Source of the DNA: Lactobacillus sp. CBA3606
GTDB taxonomy: Bacteria; Bacillota; Bacilli; Lactobacillales; Lactobacillaceae
Direction: 5' to 3'
NCBI RefSeq assembly: GCF_002970935.1
Contig: NZ_CP027194.1
Span: forward strand, 1,488,001 to 1,552,000
DNA length: 64,000 bases
Part shown: in pieces, positions 34,656-45,914 of the stretch
Layout of the letters: each line of letters begins with the position of its first letter
Position numbering within the stretch: the first letter of the stretch is position 1
Notes under the pieces: model-generated
What the model was told of the DNA's origin: nothing
The model's database searches: none
The model's input: only the letters and a program-made list of their open reading frames with translations
Made by a program: the position numbers and the translations under genes

Positions 34656-34979
34656 TTATTCAGTAACTAAATATTGAATGCCACGCACAATTGCCCCTAA
34701 ATAACTCACCAGTGCCACCAAACTTAGCACCCCGAGCAAGCCAATTGCTAACCAACTACTCTGACTGAAATTAGCCATATAAAAGCCCGATACTGCCAAA
34801 ATAACGATAAAAGCGACCGCCAATACTGCTGGTAATAAGTGGAGCCAAAAAGCATGAGCCGCCGTTCGATGCACGGCTGGGTTATCGCGCGATACAGCCC
34901 ACACGATTAATGGAAATAAAACGGGTAAAAATAAAATACTAAGATAACTTAAACTATTAATAATCCGATTATGGGTCAT
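34656..34979 (-). CDS. DUF4870-like membrane protein
   Basis: About 107 residues with three membrane segments ('YLSILFLPVLFPLIVWAVS', 'LLPAVLAVAFIVILAVSGF', 'WLAIGLLGVLSLVALVSYLG') and the 'NPAVHRTAAHAFWLH' loop that resembles the DUF4870/YtcJ-like family. ATG 34979 follows GGGGTGGGA. First gene of an operon with TetR and macrodomain genes. Function unknown. Confidence 0.65.
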   Translation of the reverse strand: MTHNRIINSLSYLSILFLPVLFPLIVWAVSRDNPAVHRTAAHAFWLHLLPAVLAVAFIVILAVSGFYMANFSQSSWLAIGLLGVLSLVALVSYLGAIVRGIQYLVTE

Positions 34980-35159
34980 CTCAATCCCACCCCTCAATTA
35001 GTTACCCCGAGTATAGCGAAACTGACGCTTATCAGCAAATGATAAAGAATTTTTAAAATGTTTAGAAGTCTCTCAAGGTTGGGCCGCCAATCCGTGCGCA
35101 CCGCCTTTCTTCTGCTATACTTTAAAGTGCATTAGTTAAGATGCGGAGGGAAACTGCTT

Positions 35160-36113
35160 ATGAAACGACACATCAAATTCAAATGGCAACTATTACTGGT
35201 TGCCCTACTCCTGAGTTTTGGCAGTTGGCAAACGTTAGCCCATGCGGCTGACGAGCCAATCGTCACCTTAGGGTCCAGCTTAACCAGTAGTCAAAAAACG
35301 GGCACCATCAGTACTTTAACCGCTAGTCTAAATGGGGATAGCTATCAAACCTTAACGGTTAACGGGGATACCTTAGTCAAATATCTGAATCCGGCCGGTG
35401 AAAGCTTTACTAGCACTTCAGGCGTTTGGTCGAGTGCGATGATTCAAAAGACCAGTTCAGGATCCGGCATTAATGTTCAAATTCTTGATTACAACGGGAC
35501 CAACAATATTACGACAATCACTGCTAATCAATATAAAAATGCCGCATTAACGGCTGGGATTACGGATGCCAACATCTATGTCACTTCAGCCACCCCAATT
35601 GACGGCTCAGGGGCCTTAGCAGGGGTCTACGCCGCTTACGCCCAGAGCGGTAACCAGTTAAACACCAAACAAGTTAATGCCGCTCAGAGCGAATTAAGCA
35701 CGTTAAGCGGCATTACTAGCACCAATAAGAATAAAACTGGTTACTCAGATGCCCAACTGAATAATGCCGTAGCTGGTGCCAAGCAAGCCATGGCAAAAAA
35801 AGGCAGCACTGTCACCAATAATGAAATTACGACCATTGTGAACCAACAAATTACTAATAATAACTTAACTAATGTGATTACTAATAATCAAAAGACCCAG
35901 TTGATTAATCTTTTAATTAAAGTCCGCGATTCCGGGGCCTTAGACTCAGCCAGCTTTAAGACGCAGGCCAGCTCTTTAATGAAGAATATTCAATCGAATG
36001 CTAAAGGAATCTTTAGTAAATTGAACACTAAAGAGAACCAAAATTTATTGCAACAAGTGTGGACGGCCATCACCAACTTCTTTAGTTCGATTTTTAAATC
36101 AATTTTCGGCTAA
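35160..36113 (+). CDS. Secreted DUF1002 protein
   Basis: A 317-residue exported protein with a signal peptide (KR-rich start, hydrophobic 'WQLLLVALLLSFGSWQTLA', cleavage near 'AHA-ADEPIV'). The rest matches DUF1002, a secreted family of Firmicutes of unknown role: 'VTLGSSLTSSQKTGTISTL', 'DITDANIYVTSATPIDGSGALAGVY'-like core and a C-terminal amphipathic/hydrophobic 'VWTAITNFFSSIFKSIFG'. GCGGAGGGAA before the ATG is a strong ribosome binding site. Monocistronic. Confidence 0.84.
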   Translation: MKRHIKFKWQLLLVALLLSFGSWQTLAHAADEPIVTLGSSLTSSQKTGTISTLTASLNGDSYQTLTVNGDTLVKYLNPAGESFTSTSGVWSSAMIQKTSSGSGINVQILDYNGTNNITTITANQYKNAALTAGITDANIYVTSATPIDGSGALAGVYAAYAQSGNQLNTKQVNAAQSELSTLSGITSTNKNKTGYSDAQLNNAVAGAKQAMAKKGSTVTNNEITTIVNQQITNNNLTNVITNNQKTQLINLLIKVRDSGALDSASFKTQASSLMKNIQSNAKGIFSKLNTKENQNLLQQVWTAITNFFSSIFKSIFG

Positions 36114-36118
36114 ATGAG

Positions 36119-36196
36119 CAAAAAGCGCGTGGAACAAAAGACAGATTGTGACCGTAACAAGGCCCAGTCATTACCTTTTGTCGCCCGCGCTTTTTT
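36119..36196 (+). terminator. Extended terminator after DUF1002
   Basis: AAAAAGCGCG / CGCGCTTTTTT arms enclosing an inner imperfect hairpin (ACAAAAG / CTTTTGT). Confidence 0.7.
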
Positions 36197-36217
36197 ATTG
36201 ATGCCCTTCAAGCCAAC

Positions 36218-36268
36218 CAAAAAGGTCATTTAACTAACTTGTGTAAGTTAGCTAAATGACCTTTTTAA
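36218..36268 (-). terminator. Terminator after the MarR gene
   Basis: Stem AAAAAGGTCATTTAACTAAC / GTTAGCTAAATGACCTTTTT (one mismatch). Confidence 0.85.
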
Positions 36269-36278
36269 ATGATGTCCA

Positions 36279-36770
36279 TTAAGCTTGTTTTAAAGCCGTA
36301 TACTTAGGTTTTTCAACCGTCTTGCTGGCATCTTCATTAACGAATTTATCCATGAATTCTTCTACTAAGTCTAATGTTTGATATTGCTTAGCTAAGTTGA
36401 AAGATTGTGACCATTCCCGATTGCGTTGTAATAACTCAGAAAAGACAACATGTTCAACCCGTGCGCCTTCAGGAGTTAACTTCAACACCTTGTTACGGCG
36501 ATCATGATCTTCAGCTTCTTGATATAAATAATCTTTACGTAATAGGCGACCGATTAACCGTGAAATCGCTGACCGCGTCACGCCATGAGTTTCCGCAATA
36601 TCCATTAAACGAATCTTGCCTTTAGCTTCGGCAATGTCATAAAGAATATAAAATTCGTCTAGCGTAATCCCGTGCTCCGTGGCTGGTTCCGCAAACATGT
36701 CAGCTAAGTTTTTAAAGCCGTGTAAGTACATATGGCTAAACCGGTTAAAAAATTCCATATCATCATTCAT
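36279..36770 (-). CDS. MarR-family regulator
   Basis: A 163-residue winged-helix regulator: 'GITLDEFYILYDIAEAKGKIRLMDIAETHGVTRSAISRLIGRLLRKDYLYQEAEDHDRRNKVLKLTPEG' contains the recognition helix and the D-R-R wing. Single gene with its own terminator, so a target beyond itself is likely. The ligand is unknown. The ATG follows GGGAGATTT. Confidence 0.87.
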   Translation of the reverse strand: MNDDMEFFNRFSHMYLHGFKNLADMFAEPATEHGITLDEFYILYDIAEAKGKIRLMDIAETHGVTRSAISRLIGRLLRKDYLYQEAEDHDRRNKVLKLTPEGARVEHVVFSELLQRNREWSQSFNLAKQYQTLDLVEEFMDKFVNEDASKTVEKPKYTALKQA

Positions 36771-36934
36771 ATAAAAAATCTCCCTTTCAATTCAAAAGCC
36801 GAATTATAATCTGTTAGTCTTCATAATTCGCTCCAAAGTTATTATAAAATTAGTAAGCGCCTTTTATCATTTCCCCGATTTAAAGTGTACTAGTATATTT
36901 TATGAAATACAAGGTCTTTAGGTTATTTTTTATA

Positions 36935-37603
36935 TTAAATTTTTATTTCAGAACTTAAATCAATGGTCGCCCGCTCATGTAAGTAACTAATGAATTGACG
37001 GTAGTAACGATCGGTATTGTACTTAGCGGTGCTCAAATAAATTCGGTTGATTGTTTGCTTATCTGCACCAAGCAATAAATAAAAGGATTGCTCGATATTT
37101 TCGGCAATCGTTTCCACACTAACTCGTAATAATTTACGCTTGAAAAAGACTGCCATGCCACCAGATATTGAAAAATTAATGGCATATCTGATTGCCGAAG
37201 TCTCACCCGCAACCCCGATACTTTCTAACCAATCCAGACTGACTAATACCAGCTCAGTCGTTAATTCTGGGCTAGCGAAGACGTCTTTACTAAAGTGTTC
37301 AAGCTTGGGATTTTCATCTAACACGCGCAACATAAAACACATTTGAATGATAGTCCGTTGTTCAACGGTCAAATCAGTTAATTGCTCATTACTATAGACA
37401 AACACGCTTAACATCAGTTCATTTAACATCGTACTTAATAACACGATTTTTTTAGGAAAATAGTGTTGTAACAACGATTTACTGATAGCGCACGCTTCGG
37501 CAATATCTTTCATCTGCACGAAGTCATAGCCTTTTTCGGCAAATAACCGAAAAGCTGTATTTACAATTTCGGCACGCCGTTGCGTATTTCTTTTTCGGGG
37601 CAT
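36935..37603 (-). CDS. TetR/AcrR-family regulator
   Basis: A 222-residue TetR-type protein. The helix-turn-helix is at residues 9-58 ('RRAEIVNTAFRLFAEKGYDFVQMKDIAEACAISKSLLQHYFPKK'). The C-terminal domain has no family signature I recognise. It is transcribed away from pckA; a long inverted repeat lies in the region between them and could be its operator. The ATG has GAGAAGGTAAA upstream. Confidence 0.85.
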   Translation of the reverse strand: MPRKRNTQRRAEIVNTAFRLFAEKGYDFVQMKDIAEACAISKSLLQHYFPKKIVLLSTMLNELMLSVFVYSNEQLTDLTVEQRTIIQMCFMLRVLDENPKLEHFSKDVFASPELTTELVLVSLDWLESIGVAGETSAIRYAINFSISGGMAVFFKRKLLRVSVETIAENIEQSFYLLLGADKQTINRIYLSTAKYNTDRYYRQFISYLHERATIDLSSEIKI

Positions 37604-37740
37604 AAACTTTACCTTCTCTTCATTTTTAACTAGTTCAACACTAAGTTAACCGTTTTAATCATTTTAAATCGTGACTTAATTCTACCATTTTTTTTAATAT
37701 CAACACTAAATAAACTATACTAATATATCTTTACTTGCAA

Positions 37741-37794
37741 CTTTTATGAAAACAAACCGATTAATTACAGCTTGTTTTCATAAGTTGCGTTATG
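37741..37794. promoter_or_regulatory. Inverted repeat between TetR and pckA
   Basis: ATGAAAACAA (37746-37755) and TTGTTTTCAT (37772-37781) form a 10-base inverted repeat that extends outward (AACTT / AAGTT) with a two-base bulge. A third partial copy ATGAAAA follows at 37792. It is a candidate operator for the divergent TetR regulator. Apart from this and the cre site the 293-base gap shows only AT-rich sequence. Confidence 0.45.
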
Positions 37795-37828
37795 AAAATT
37801 TAGCTTAGGCGGCCGTTTGCTTCGCTTT

Positions 37829-37842
37829 ATAAAGCGCTTACA
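37829..37842. promoter_or_regulatory. cre-like site upstream of pckA
   Basis: TGTAAGCGCTTTAT on the minus strand matches the cre consensus TGWAARCGYTWNCW at 13 of 14 positions, 55 bases before the pckA start. CcpA control of a gluconeogenic/anaplerotic gene is expected. Confidence 0.65.
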
Positions 37843-37896
37843 TTAAGCTGTTTTATGTTAAACTTAACTTAATCATCATGATAAGGAGGAGTCCAC

Positions 37897-39549
37897 ATGA
37901 GCACTAAAAATACTTATCAACTAGCTGATATTGGACGACATAATCCGATTTTTTCACCATTACGTTCAACGATTGAGACAGCCTTTTACGCCAATAATAT
38001 GACCCATATTACAACCGTTCAAGCGGCTTATGAGCGTGCGGTGATTAGTCCCGGCACAATCAAGACTGATTTACCGATCTATCGACCAACTGACCTCGGG
38101 TTACCTGCCGATGCTAAAATGTTAGTCGACAATACTGGTAAGGTCGTTGGCCGGACGGCACAAGCACGGCGTATTCTCGGTGATCCAGGCGTTGATGAAG
38201 CTGATATGACTGGTCGCATTCGTCAAGCTATCTATGTTAGTCAAACACAACCTTTTATTAAAACCGACGTCTTAGTCGGCTTAGATCCGGATTTTACGGT
38301 CCGGGCCCACTTAGCACTCCCGGCTGGTTTTGCAACTAATTTATTATCTTACTTGCTGAATTTCCAGCCCCTCACTGCTAACTATCAAGCCATGTTTAAG
38401 GCTTCCACGCCCTATCCAGAAGGCGATATCTATATCTATGCGGATCCAACTTATCATGATCCCGATTATCCTAATGGGCTAGCCTTATTCGACCCTAAAC
38501 ATAATGTGGCCGCCATCCTTGGCTTACCTTATTTTGGTGAACTCAAAAAAGCCACCTTAACATTAGCCTGGTCAATTGCCCATCGCCATGGTTATGTCGC
38601 TTGTCACGGTGGTTTAAAAGCCTTTCACTTTAAACAGCAAGCCGATCAAGTTTTTGCGATGTTCGGCCTATCAGGCTCAGGCAAATCCACTTTAACACAT
38701 GCTAAACATGGTCATCATTATGATATCACCGTTTTACATGACGATGCTTTTGTTATTAATCGCCAAAATGGGAGCTCAGTCGCCTTAGAACCAGCTTACT
38801 TCGATAAAACCAACGACTATCCGATGACCGCTAATGAAATTAAATACTTTATGACAGTCCAAAATGTTGGCGTCACATTAGACGAACAAGGCCGCAAAGT
38901 CCTTGTTACTGAAGATCTGCGTAATGGTAATGGTCGGACCATCAAGTCACGTTATGCCTCAACTAATCGCGTCGACAAAGAAGCGGCTCCTATTAATGCT
39001 ATTTTTTGGATTATGAAAGATGACAGTTTACCACCGGTTATTAAAGTCGATGATGCCGTACTAGCCGCCACATTTGGGGTCACCCTGGCAACTAAGCGTA
39101 GTTCAGCGGAAAATATCGTTGGTGACATTGACCGCAACGCCTTGGTGATTGAGCCCTTCGCTAACCCATTTCGTGTCTACCCTTTGTCAGAAGACTATCA
39201 TGACTTTAAAGCACTCTTTAAAGACCGTCAACTTGATTGCTACTTACTTAACACCGGTTCCTTTGGCTCTAAAAAAATCCCGAAGGAAGTCACCTTAGGG
39301 GCCTTAGAAGCCATCGTTAATCAGACGGCCCAGTGGGAAAACTTTGCAGGGCTGGATCATTTGCAAAACTTACAACTAGCAGATTTTCCCGTTGCTGCTG
39401 AAGATACCGATTATCGTCGCTTAGTTGCAGCCCGGTTAGCCATTCGTGCTAACTTTGTGGCGCAATATCAGCAGACCCATACTGATCAGCTCCCCGCTGA
39501 AATTACTGCTGTGTTGACGAAGTTGCAACACCAATTAACAGCACATTAA
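37897..39549 (+). CDS. pckA: Phosphoenolpyruvate carboxykinase (ATP)
   Basis: A 550-residue enzyme converting oxaloacetate and ATP to PEP and CO2, or the reverse when fixing CO2. The nucleotide P-loop GLSGSGKST (near residue 257) and the metal-binding 'VLHDDAFVI' are present, with 'HGGLKAFHF' and 'GLPYFGELKKATLTLAW' as further family blocks. Slightly longer than the usual 525-540 residues. ATAAGGAGGAG precedes the ATG. A cre-like site lies upstream, so glucose repression is likely. Monocistronic. Confidence 0.93.
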   Translation: MSTKNTYQLADIGRHNPIFSPLRSTIETAFYANNMTHITTVQAAYERAVISPGTIKTDLPIYRPTDLGLPADAKMLVDNTGKVVGRTAQARRILGDPGVDEADMTGRIRQAIYVSQTQPFIKTDVLVGLDPDFTVRAHLALPAGFATNLLSYLLNFQPLTANYQAMFKASTPYPEGDIYIYADPTYHDPDYPNGLALFDPKHNVAAILGLPYFGELKKATLTLAWSIAHRHGYVACHGGLKAFHFKQQADQVFAMFGLSGSGKSTLTHAKHGHHYDITVLHDDAFVINRQNGSSVALEPAYFDKTNDYPMTANEIKYFMTVQNVGVTLDEQGRKVLVTEDLRNGNGRTIKSRYASTNRVDKEAAPINAIFWIMKDDSLPPVIKVDDAVLAATFGVTLATKRSSAENIVGDIDRNALVIEPFANPFRVYPLSEDYHDFKALFKDRQLDCYLLNTGSFGSKKIPKEVTLGALEAIVNQTAQWENFAGLDHLQNLQLADFPVAAEDTDYRRLVAARLAIRANFVAQYQQTHTDQLPAEITAVLTKLQHQLTAH

Positions 39550-39762
39550 ATAGTAACAACCAGTAGTCTAATAACGACTCTGACCTAAAACCAGCTTACC
39601 GATATCAAGATTTTTATTGCCATTGCGTCATAATGGCACCAAAAATAGCTTACTTTTAACTTGGCATTCATTCGCGCCCCGTTTTAACTCAATTAAGGTT
39701 ATAATAAAAGTATCAGTTACCGCACTGAACTTTTACGAATCTTAACAATCGGGGTGAAGAGC

Positions 39763-39960
39763 ATGGAACTACCATTGAGTCAATTATCAGAAAAATTAAT
39801 CGAATTTGAGCGTCAACATCATCTTACCGATGGCGACCTTGCCTTTGGCAGCCAACTATCAGTTGAACGGATTCATAACATCAAATCCGGTGAAGTCACA
39901 CCAACACAAGCAGAAATCCAATTGCTTAAAAAATTCATGAATAGCCGCGCTAAAGCTTAA
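39763..39960 (+). CDS. Small HTH-like protein, 65 residues
   Basis: The ATG at 39763 follows GGGGTGAAG. The protein is soluble and helical; 'HHLTDGDLAFGSQLSVERIHNIKSGEVTPTQAEIQLLKKFM' reads like a shortened XRE-type helix-turn-helix (sigma-like 'LSVERIHNIKSGE' recognition helix). Such small proteins are conserved in lactobacilli without known function. A terminator follows directly. Confidence 0.6.
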   Translation: MELPLSQLSEKLIEFERQHHLTDGDLAFGSQLSVERIHNIKSGEVTPTQAEIQLLKKFMNSRAKA

Positions 39961-39979
39961 CTAACCGTTGCGACTTCAT

Positions 39980-40013
39980 TCAGAGCTTGGGAAAATCCAA
40001 GCTCTTTTTTTAT
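39980..40013 (+). terminator. Terminator after the small HTH-like gene
   Basis: AGAGCTTGG / CCAAGCTCT stem and seven T. Confidence 0.82.
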
Positions 40014-40031
40014 CACTAAAAGATGCAATCA

Positions 40032-40075
40032 AAAAAAGCTGACCCAATTGTCAAACGACAGTTGGATCAGCTTTC
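40032..40075. terminator. Terminator after the NlpC/P60 gene
   Basis: Stem AAAAGCTGA-CCAA-TGTC / GACA-TTGG-TCAGCTTT downstream of the minus-strand gene. Confidence 0.7.
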
Positions 40076-40105
40076 TAACTGGACTAAAAGCCCACTATTC
40101 TTTGA

Positions 40106-41137
40106 TTACATGTGGATAGCAAAACTTGGTGTGAAGTAAGCAGTACTCTTAACAGATGCTGGATCACCATAGTCATGCGCACCAATATATTGGCCGCCGC
40201 CTAAGTAGATTGCAACGTGATAAGGGTTTGCAGAGTTACCCCAGAATACTAAGTCGCCAGCTTGAGCTTGGCTAAAGGCAACATGGCTACCAAGTGCAGC
40301 TTGTTGTGAAGTCGTCCGGCCAATAGTAATACCAGCCTTAGCAAAAGCTAATTGCGTAAATGCTGAACAGTCTAATTGACCGCTACCAGTACCGTAAGGA
40401 GTACCAACTAAGCTATATGCAGCTGAAATGGCTGAGCCATAAGTTGCACTGCTAGTTGAGACAGTTTTAGTACTCGTTGAGTTGTCATTAGTTGAGTAAG
40501 TGGTTTCAGTTGCTGAAGCACTTTGGGTGCTGGTGCTTTGACTAGCAGCACTTTGAGTTGATACTGAACTAGTAGCAGCTGAGCTTTGTGTCGTTGCTGA
40601 ACTAGTAACAGCTGAACTTTGCGTTGAAGCTGAGCTAGTTGCGACACTTGATGACGTCGTTGAGCTAGTAGCAGCACTCGTTGCGCTACTTACGCTAGCT
40701 GTTGAGTTACTGCTTGATTGAACCGCAGCACTCGTTGCAACACTACTGCTTGAAGCAGCTTGGCTGGTACTACTTGCACTAGTAGTCGTCGTCGAGCTGG
40801 TTACAGCAGCACTGGTTGCTTGGCTACTAGTTGAAGTAGCGGCACTCGTTGACTTAGCACTGCTTGCACTAGCAGTAGTCGTGGTCTTTGAGGCCTTGTC
40901 AGTAGTCTTAACACCTGGGATGTTAATTTTTTGACCAGCAATAATTAAGCTAGCATCGCTTAAGTTGTTTTCAGCAGCAATTTGCTTAACTGAAACGTTA
41001 TATTTTTGTGAATAGCTCCAAACCGTATCCCCAGAATGGATTGTAAGTGTGTCGGCATTTGCGACTGCTTGACTAGTTACTAATAAACCAGCTAAAGCAG
41101 CGGTTCCTAACATTACTTGTTTAATATTTACTTTCAT
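40106..41137 (-). CDS. Secreted LysM - NlpC/P60 peptidoglycan hydrolase
   Basis: About 343 residues from ATG 41137, behind GGAGTGATC. Order: signal peptide (1-28, 'VMLGTAALAGLLVTSQAVANA'), one LysM domain for wall binding (about 30-75, 'TIHSGDTVWSYSQKYNVS...INIPG'), a low-complexity Ser/Thr/Ala/Gln linker of about 150 residues that is probably glycosylated, and a C-terminal NlpC/P60 domain with Cys257 (LDCSAF), His307 (YHVAIY) and His321 (GAHDYG). It cuts stem peptides (D-glutamyl endopeptidase type). A WalR-type box upstream suggests control by the WalRK cell-wall system. Confidence 0.9.
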   Translation of the reverse strand: MKVNIKQVMLGTAALAGLLVTSQAVANADTLTIHSGDTVWSYSQKYNVSVKQIAAENNLSDASLIIAGQKINIPGVKTTDKASKTTTTASASSAKSTSAATSTSSQATSAAVTSSTTTTSASSTSQAASSSSVATSAAVQSSSNSTASVSSATSAATSSTTSSSVATSSASTQSSAVTSSATTQSSAATSSVSTQSAASQSTSTQSASATETTYSTNDNSTSTKTVSTSSATYGSAISAAYSLVGTPYGTGSGQLDCSAFTQLAFAKAGITIGRTTSQQAALGSHVAFSQAQAGDLVFWGNSANPYHVAIYLGGGQYIGAHDYGDPASVKSTAYFTPSFAIHM

Positions 41138-41251
41138 TTTAATGATGATCACTCCAAAAAGAATGTCACGCATATGTACTTCAAGCCAAGCTCTATACTA
41201 CCTAAGTTGTATTACACAGCAGTGCCATTTAAATAACATTATGTTACGAAC

Positions 41252-41268
41252 GTTACAGAATCTTAACA
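41252..41268 (-). promoter_or_regulatory. WalR (YycF) box upstream of the NlpC/P60 gene
   Basis: The minus strand reads TGTTAAGATTCTGTAAC, an exact match to the WalR direct-repeat consensus TGTWAH-N5-TGTWAH. It lies about 115 bases before the start codon, in a long leader region, and precedes a cell-wall hydrolase gene, the classical WalR target. Confidence 0.65.
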
Positions 41269-41382
41269 ATATGCGACAAACGTAATATTACAATTTCAGA
41301 TTCCCACAACCACGCGGTTTGTCATCCATCGTTTTTTGGGTTATGCGCGATTCTTTTTTTAAAAGTTTTTTAAATTTGTAAA

Positions 41383-41425
41383 AAAATAAGCAAATGAGTT
41401 GAAAAATTTCATTTGCTTATTTTAA
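41383..41425 (-). terminator. Terminator after the gene at 41427
   Basis: Stem AATAAGCAAATGA / TCATTTGCTTATT with T-run on the minus strand. Confidence 0.8.
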
Positions 41426-41426
41426 A

Positions 41427-41753
41427 TTAGTGCTGGCGCCGGTGAGTGCGGGGTAATCCTAATAACCAACGCACATCGTTACCCGTGAAATTAATTTTTA
41501 AAAATTCCGTCTGCTTGGCTTGGGTATACATCGTTGTTAAGACGTCATCACCTAAGGTTAATACCCGCTGTGCAATTTGCTCATCGAATAGATAAAGTAA
41601 CGTGGCAGTTGTAATCTGATCAATCATAAAGATTTCGGCAGCATTTTCAAATAATGCCACGGGACTACGCTGTAACTGACCCTGTTTAAAAGTTGCATAA
41701 GCTGCGTTTAGGACTTGTTCCGCTTGGTCCATTAATACCGTTGCTTCCGCCAT
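41427..41753 (-). CDS. Hypothetical cytosolic protein, 108 residues
   Basis: An all-helical, soluble protein ('MDQAEQVLNAAYATFKQGQLQRSPVALFENAAEIFMIDQITTATLLYLFDEQI') with a basic tail (RTHRRQH). The start has GGAGGCGC upstream. It lies divergent from the next gene and has its own terminator. I do not recognise the family. Confidence 0.62.
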   Translation of the reverse strand: MAEATVLMDQAEQVLNAAYATFKQGQLQRSPVALFENAAEIFMIDQITTATLLYLFDEQIAQRVLTLGDDVLTTMYTQAKQTEFLKINFTGNDVRWLLGLPRTHRRQH

Positions 41754-41871
41754 TACCAGCGCCTCCTTTAATTTACTTTCATTTTAACGGCTGTCGGTCT
41801 TTTTAACCACCATTAACGACTTATTTTATTGGAAATTTGTTATACTAAATGTGCCTTAGGAGGAAATTAAC

Positions 41872-42243
41872 TTGCCAAATACCGATGAACGTTATTATCA
41901 ACCCACTGATTTAAAAGATGCCATGTTAGCTATTCAAAAATTATTTAATTCTTATACTGAAGCGCCATTGACGCCAGAATTAATCGCCTATCATCAAAAA
42001 CTGATTACCCAATTACAAACAAACCTACTGGTAGTCGCCAAAGAACAGCACAATCAATTACGACTTAACCAACTCGACCAAATGATAGCGGTTATGCAGG
42101 ACTGGTTAAAATTACGACTTAACGGCAAGATTTTCAATGGCAAAATGCAACACTTTAAATTCGTCAGTAAAGCCCAACCACAATTCAAACGCCAAGTGCA
42201 TAAAATTCGTGGGAATCAAAATCATCGAGCTAGTCGCCATTAA
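41872..42243 (+). CDS. Hypothetical protein, 123 residues, TTG start
   Basis: TTG 41872 is supported by TTAGGAGGAAA eight bases upstream and by the lack of any ATG before the conserved-looking start 'PNTDERYYQPTDLKDAMLAIQKLFNSY'. The middle is helical and may form a coiled coil; the C-terminus is very basic (KFVSKAQPQFKRQVHKIRGNQNHRASRH), suggesting nucleic-acid or anionic-surface binding (inference). Family not recognised. Confidence 0.62.
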   Translation: MPNTDERYYQPTDLKDAMLAIQKLFNSYTEAPLTPELIAYHQKLITQLQTNLLVVAKEQHNQLRLNQLDQMIAVMQDWLKLRLNGKIFNGKMQHFKFVSKAQPQFKRQVHKIRGNQNHRASRH

Positions 42244-42265
42244 CTTTCAATCGCAAATTCAGGGG

Positions 42266-42293
42266 TTGCGCCTCCTCATTTTTGCGGTATACT
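42266..42293 (+). promoter_or_regulatory. tRNA promoter
   Basis: TTGCGC (42266-42271), 16 bases, TATACT (42288-42293), 12 bases before the tRNA. Confidence 0.7.
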
Positions 42294-42305
42294 AAACTAG
42301 TACTT

Positions 42306-42378
42306 GGGCCCTTAGCTCAGTTGGGAGAGCGCCTGCTTCGCATGTAGGAGGTCGTCGGTTCAAATCCGGTAGGGTCCA
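42306..42378 (+). tRNA. tRNA-Ala (anticodon CGC)
   Basis: A full cloverleaf of 73 bases: acceptor GGGCCCT / AGGGTCC with discriminator A, D-loop AGCTCAGTTGGGAGAGC, anticodon stem CCTGC / GTAGG with loop TTCGCAT (anticodon CGC at 42339-42341) and T-loop GGTTCAAATCC. The G3-U70 pair, the main alanine identity element, is present. CCA is not encoded. It stands alone with promoter and terminator. Confidence 0.95.
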
Positions 42379-42379
42379 T

Positions 42380-42425
42380 AAAAAAACGCATCACGCTGAT
42401 TTTGATCAGTCGTGATGCGTTTTTA
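42380..42425 (+). terminator. Terminator after tRNA-Ala
   Basis: Stem AAAACGCATCACG-CTGAT / ATCAG-CGTGATGCGTTTT. Confidence 0.88.
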
Positions 42426-42434
42426 TTGTACTTA

Positions 42435-42480
42435 GAAAAGTTGGGCCCCGTTATGGCGGCAGATAACTAGGGCCACTTTT
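42435..42480 (-). terminator. Terminator after the second bgl operon
   Basis: Minus-strand arms AAAAGT-GGCCC-GTTAT / ATAAC-GGGCC-AACTTTT, imperfect, just after the glucosidase stop. Confidence 0.6.
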
Positions 42481-42484
42481 AGAT

Positions 42485-45815
<3,331 letters not shown>

Positions 45816-45828
45816 TCCTTAAAAAATA

Positions 45829-45909
45829 AAAACCCAAGTCACCCCCTGCTCGTCATGGTCGACGATTAAGAGATCACTTGGGTTTTGCCTAATTCAATAG
45901 TTACAATCC
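45829..45909 (-). promoter_or_regulatory. RAT and terminator between bglG and the PTS gene
   Basis: The minus strand reads GGATTGTAACTATT (part of the RAT, 45881-45909, ending GGCAAAACC) and then a terminator AAAACCCAAGT / ACTTGGGTTTT with a T-run (45829-45887) that shares the AAAACC arm. It lies six bases after the bglG stop. Confidence 0.82.
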
Positions 45910-45914
45910 CATTA

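Noticed and set aside
40408..40890. Repetitive sequence in the NlpC/P60 gene that could be taken for a tandem repeat or CRISPR-like array.
   Set aside because: It is coding low-complexity Ser/Thr/Ala/Gln linker without regular repeat units or spacers. I saw no CRISPR array anywhere in the window.
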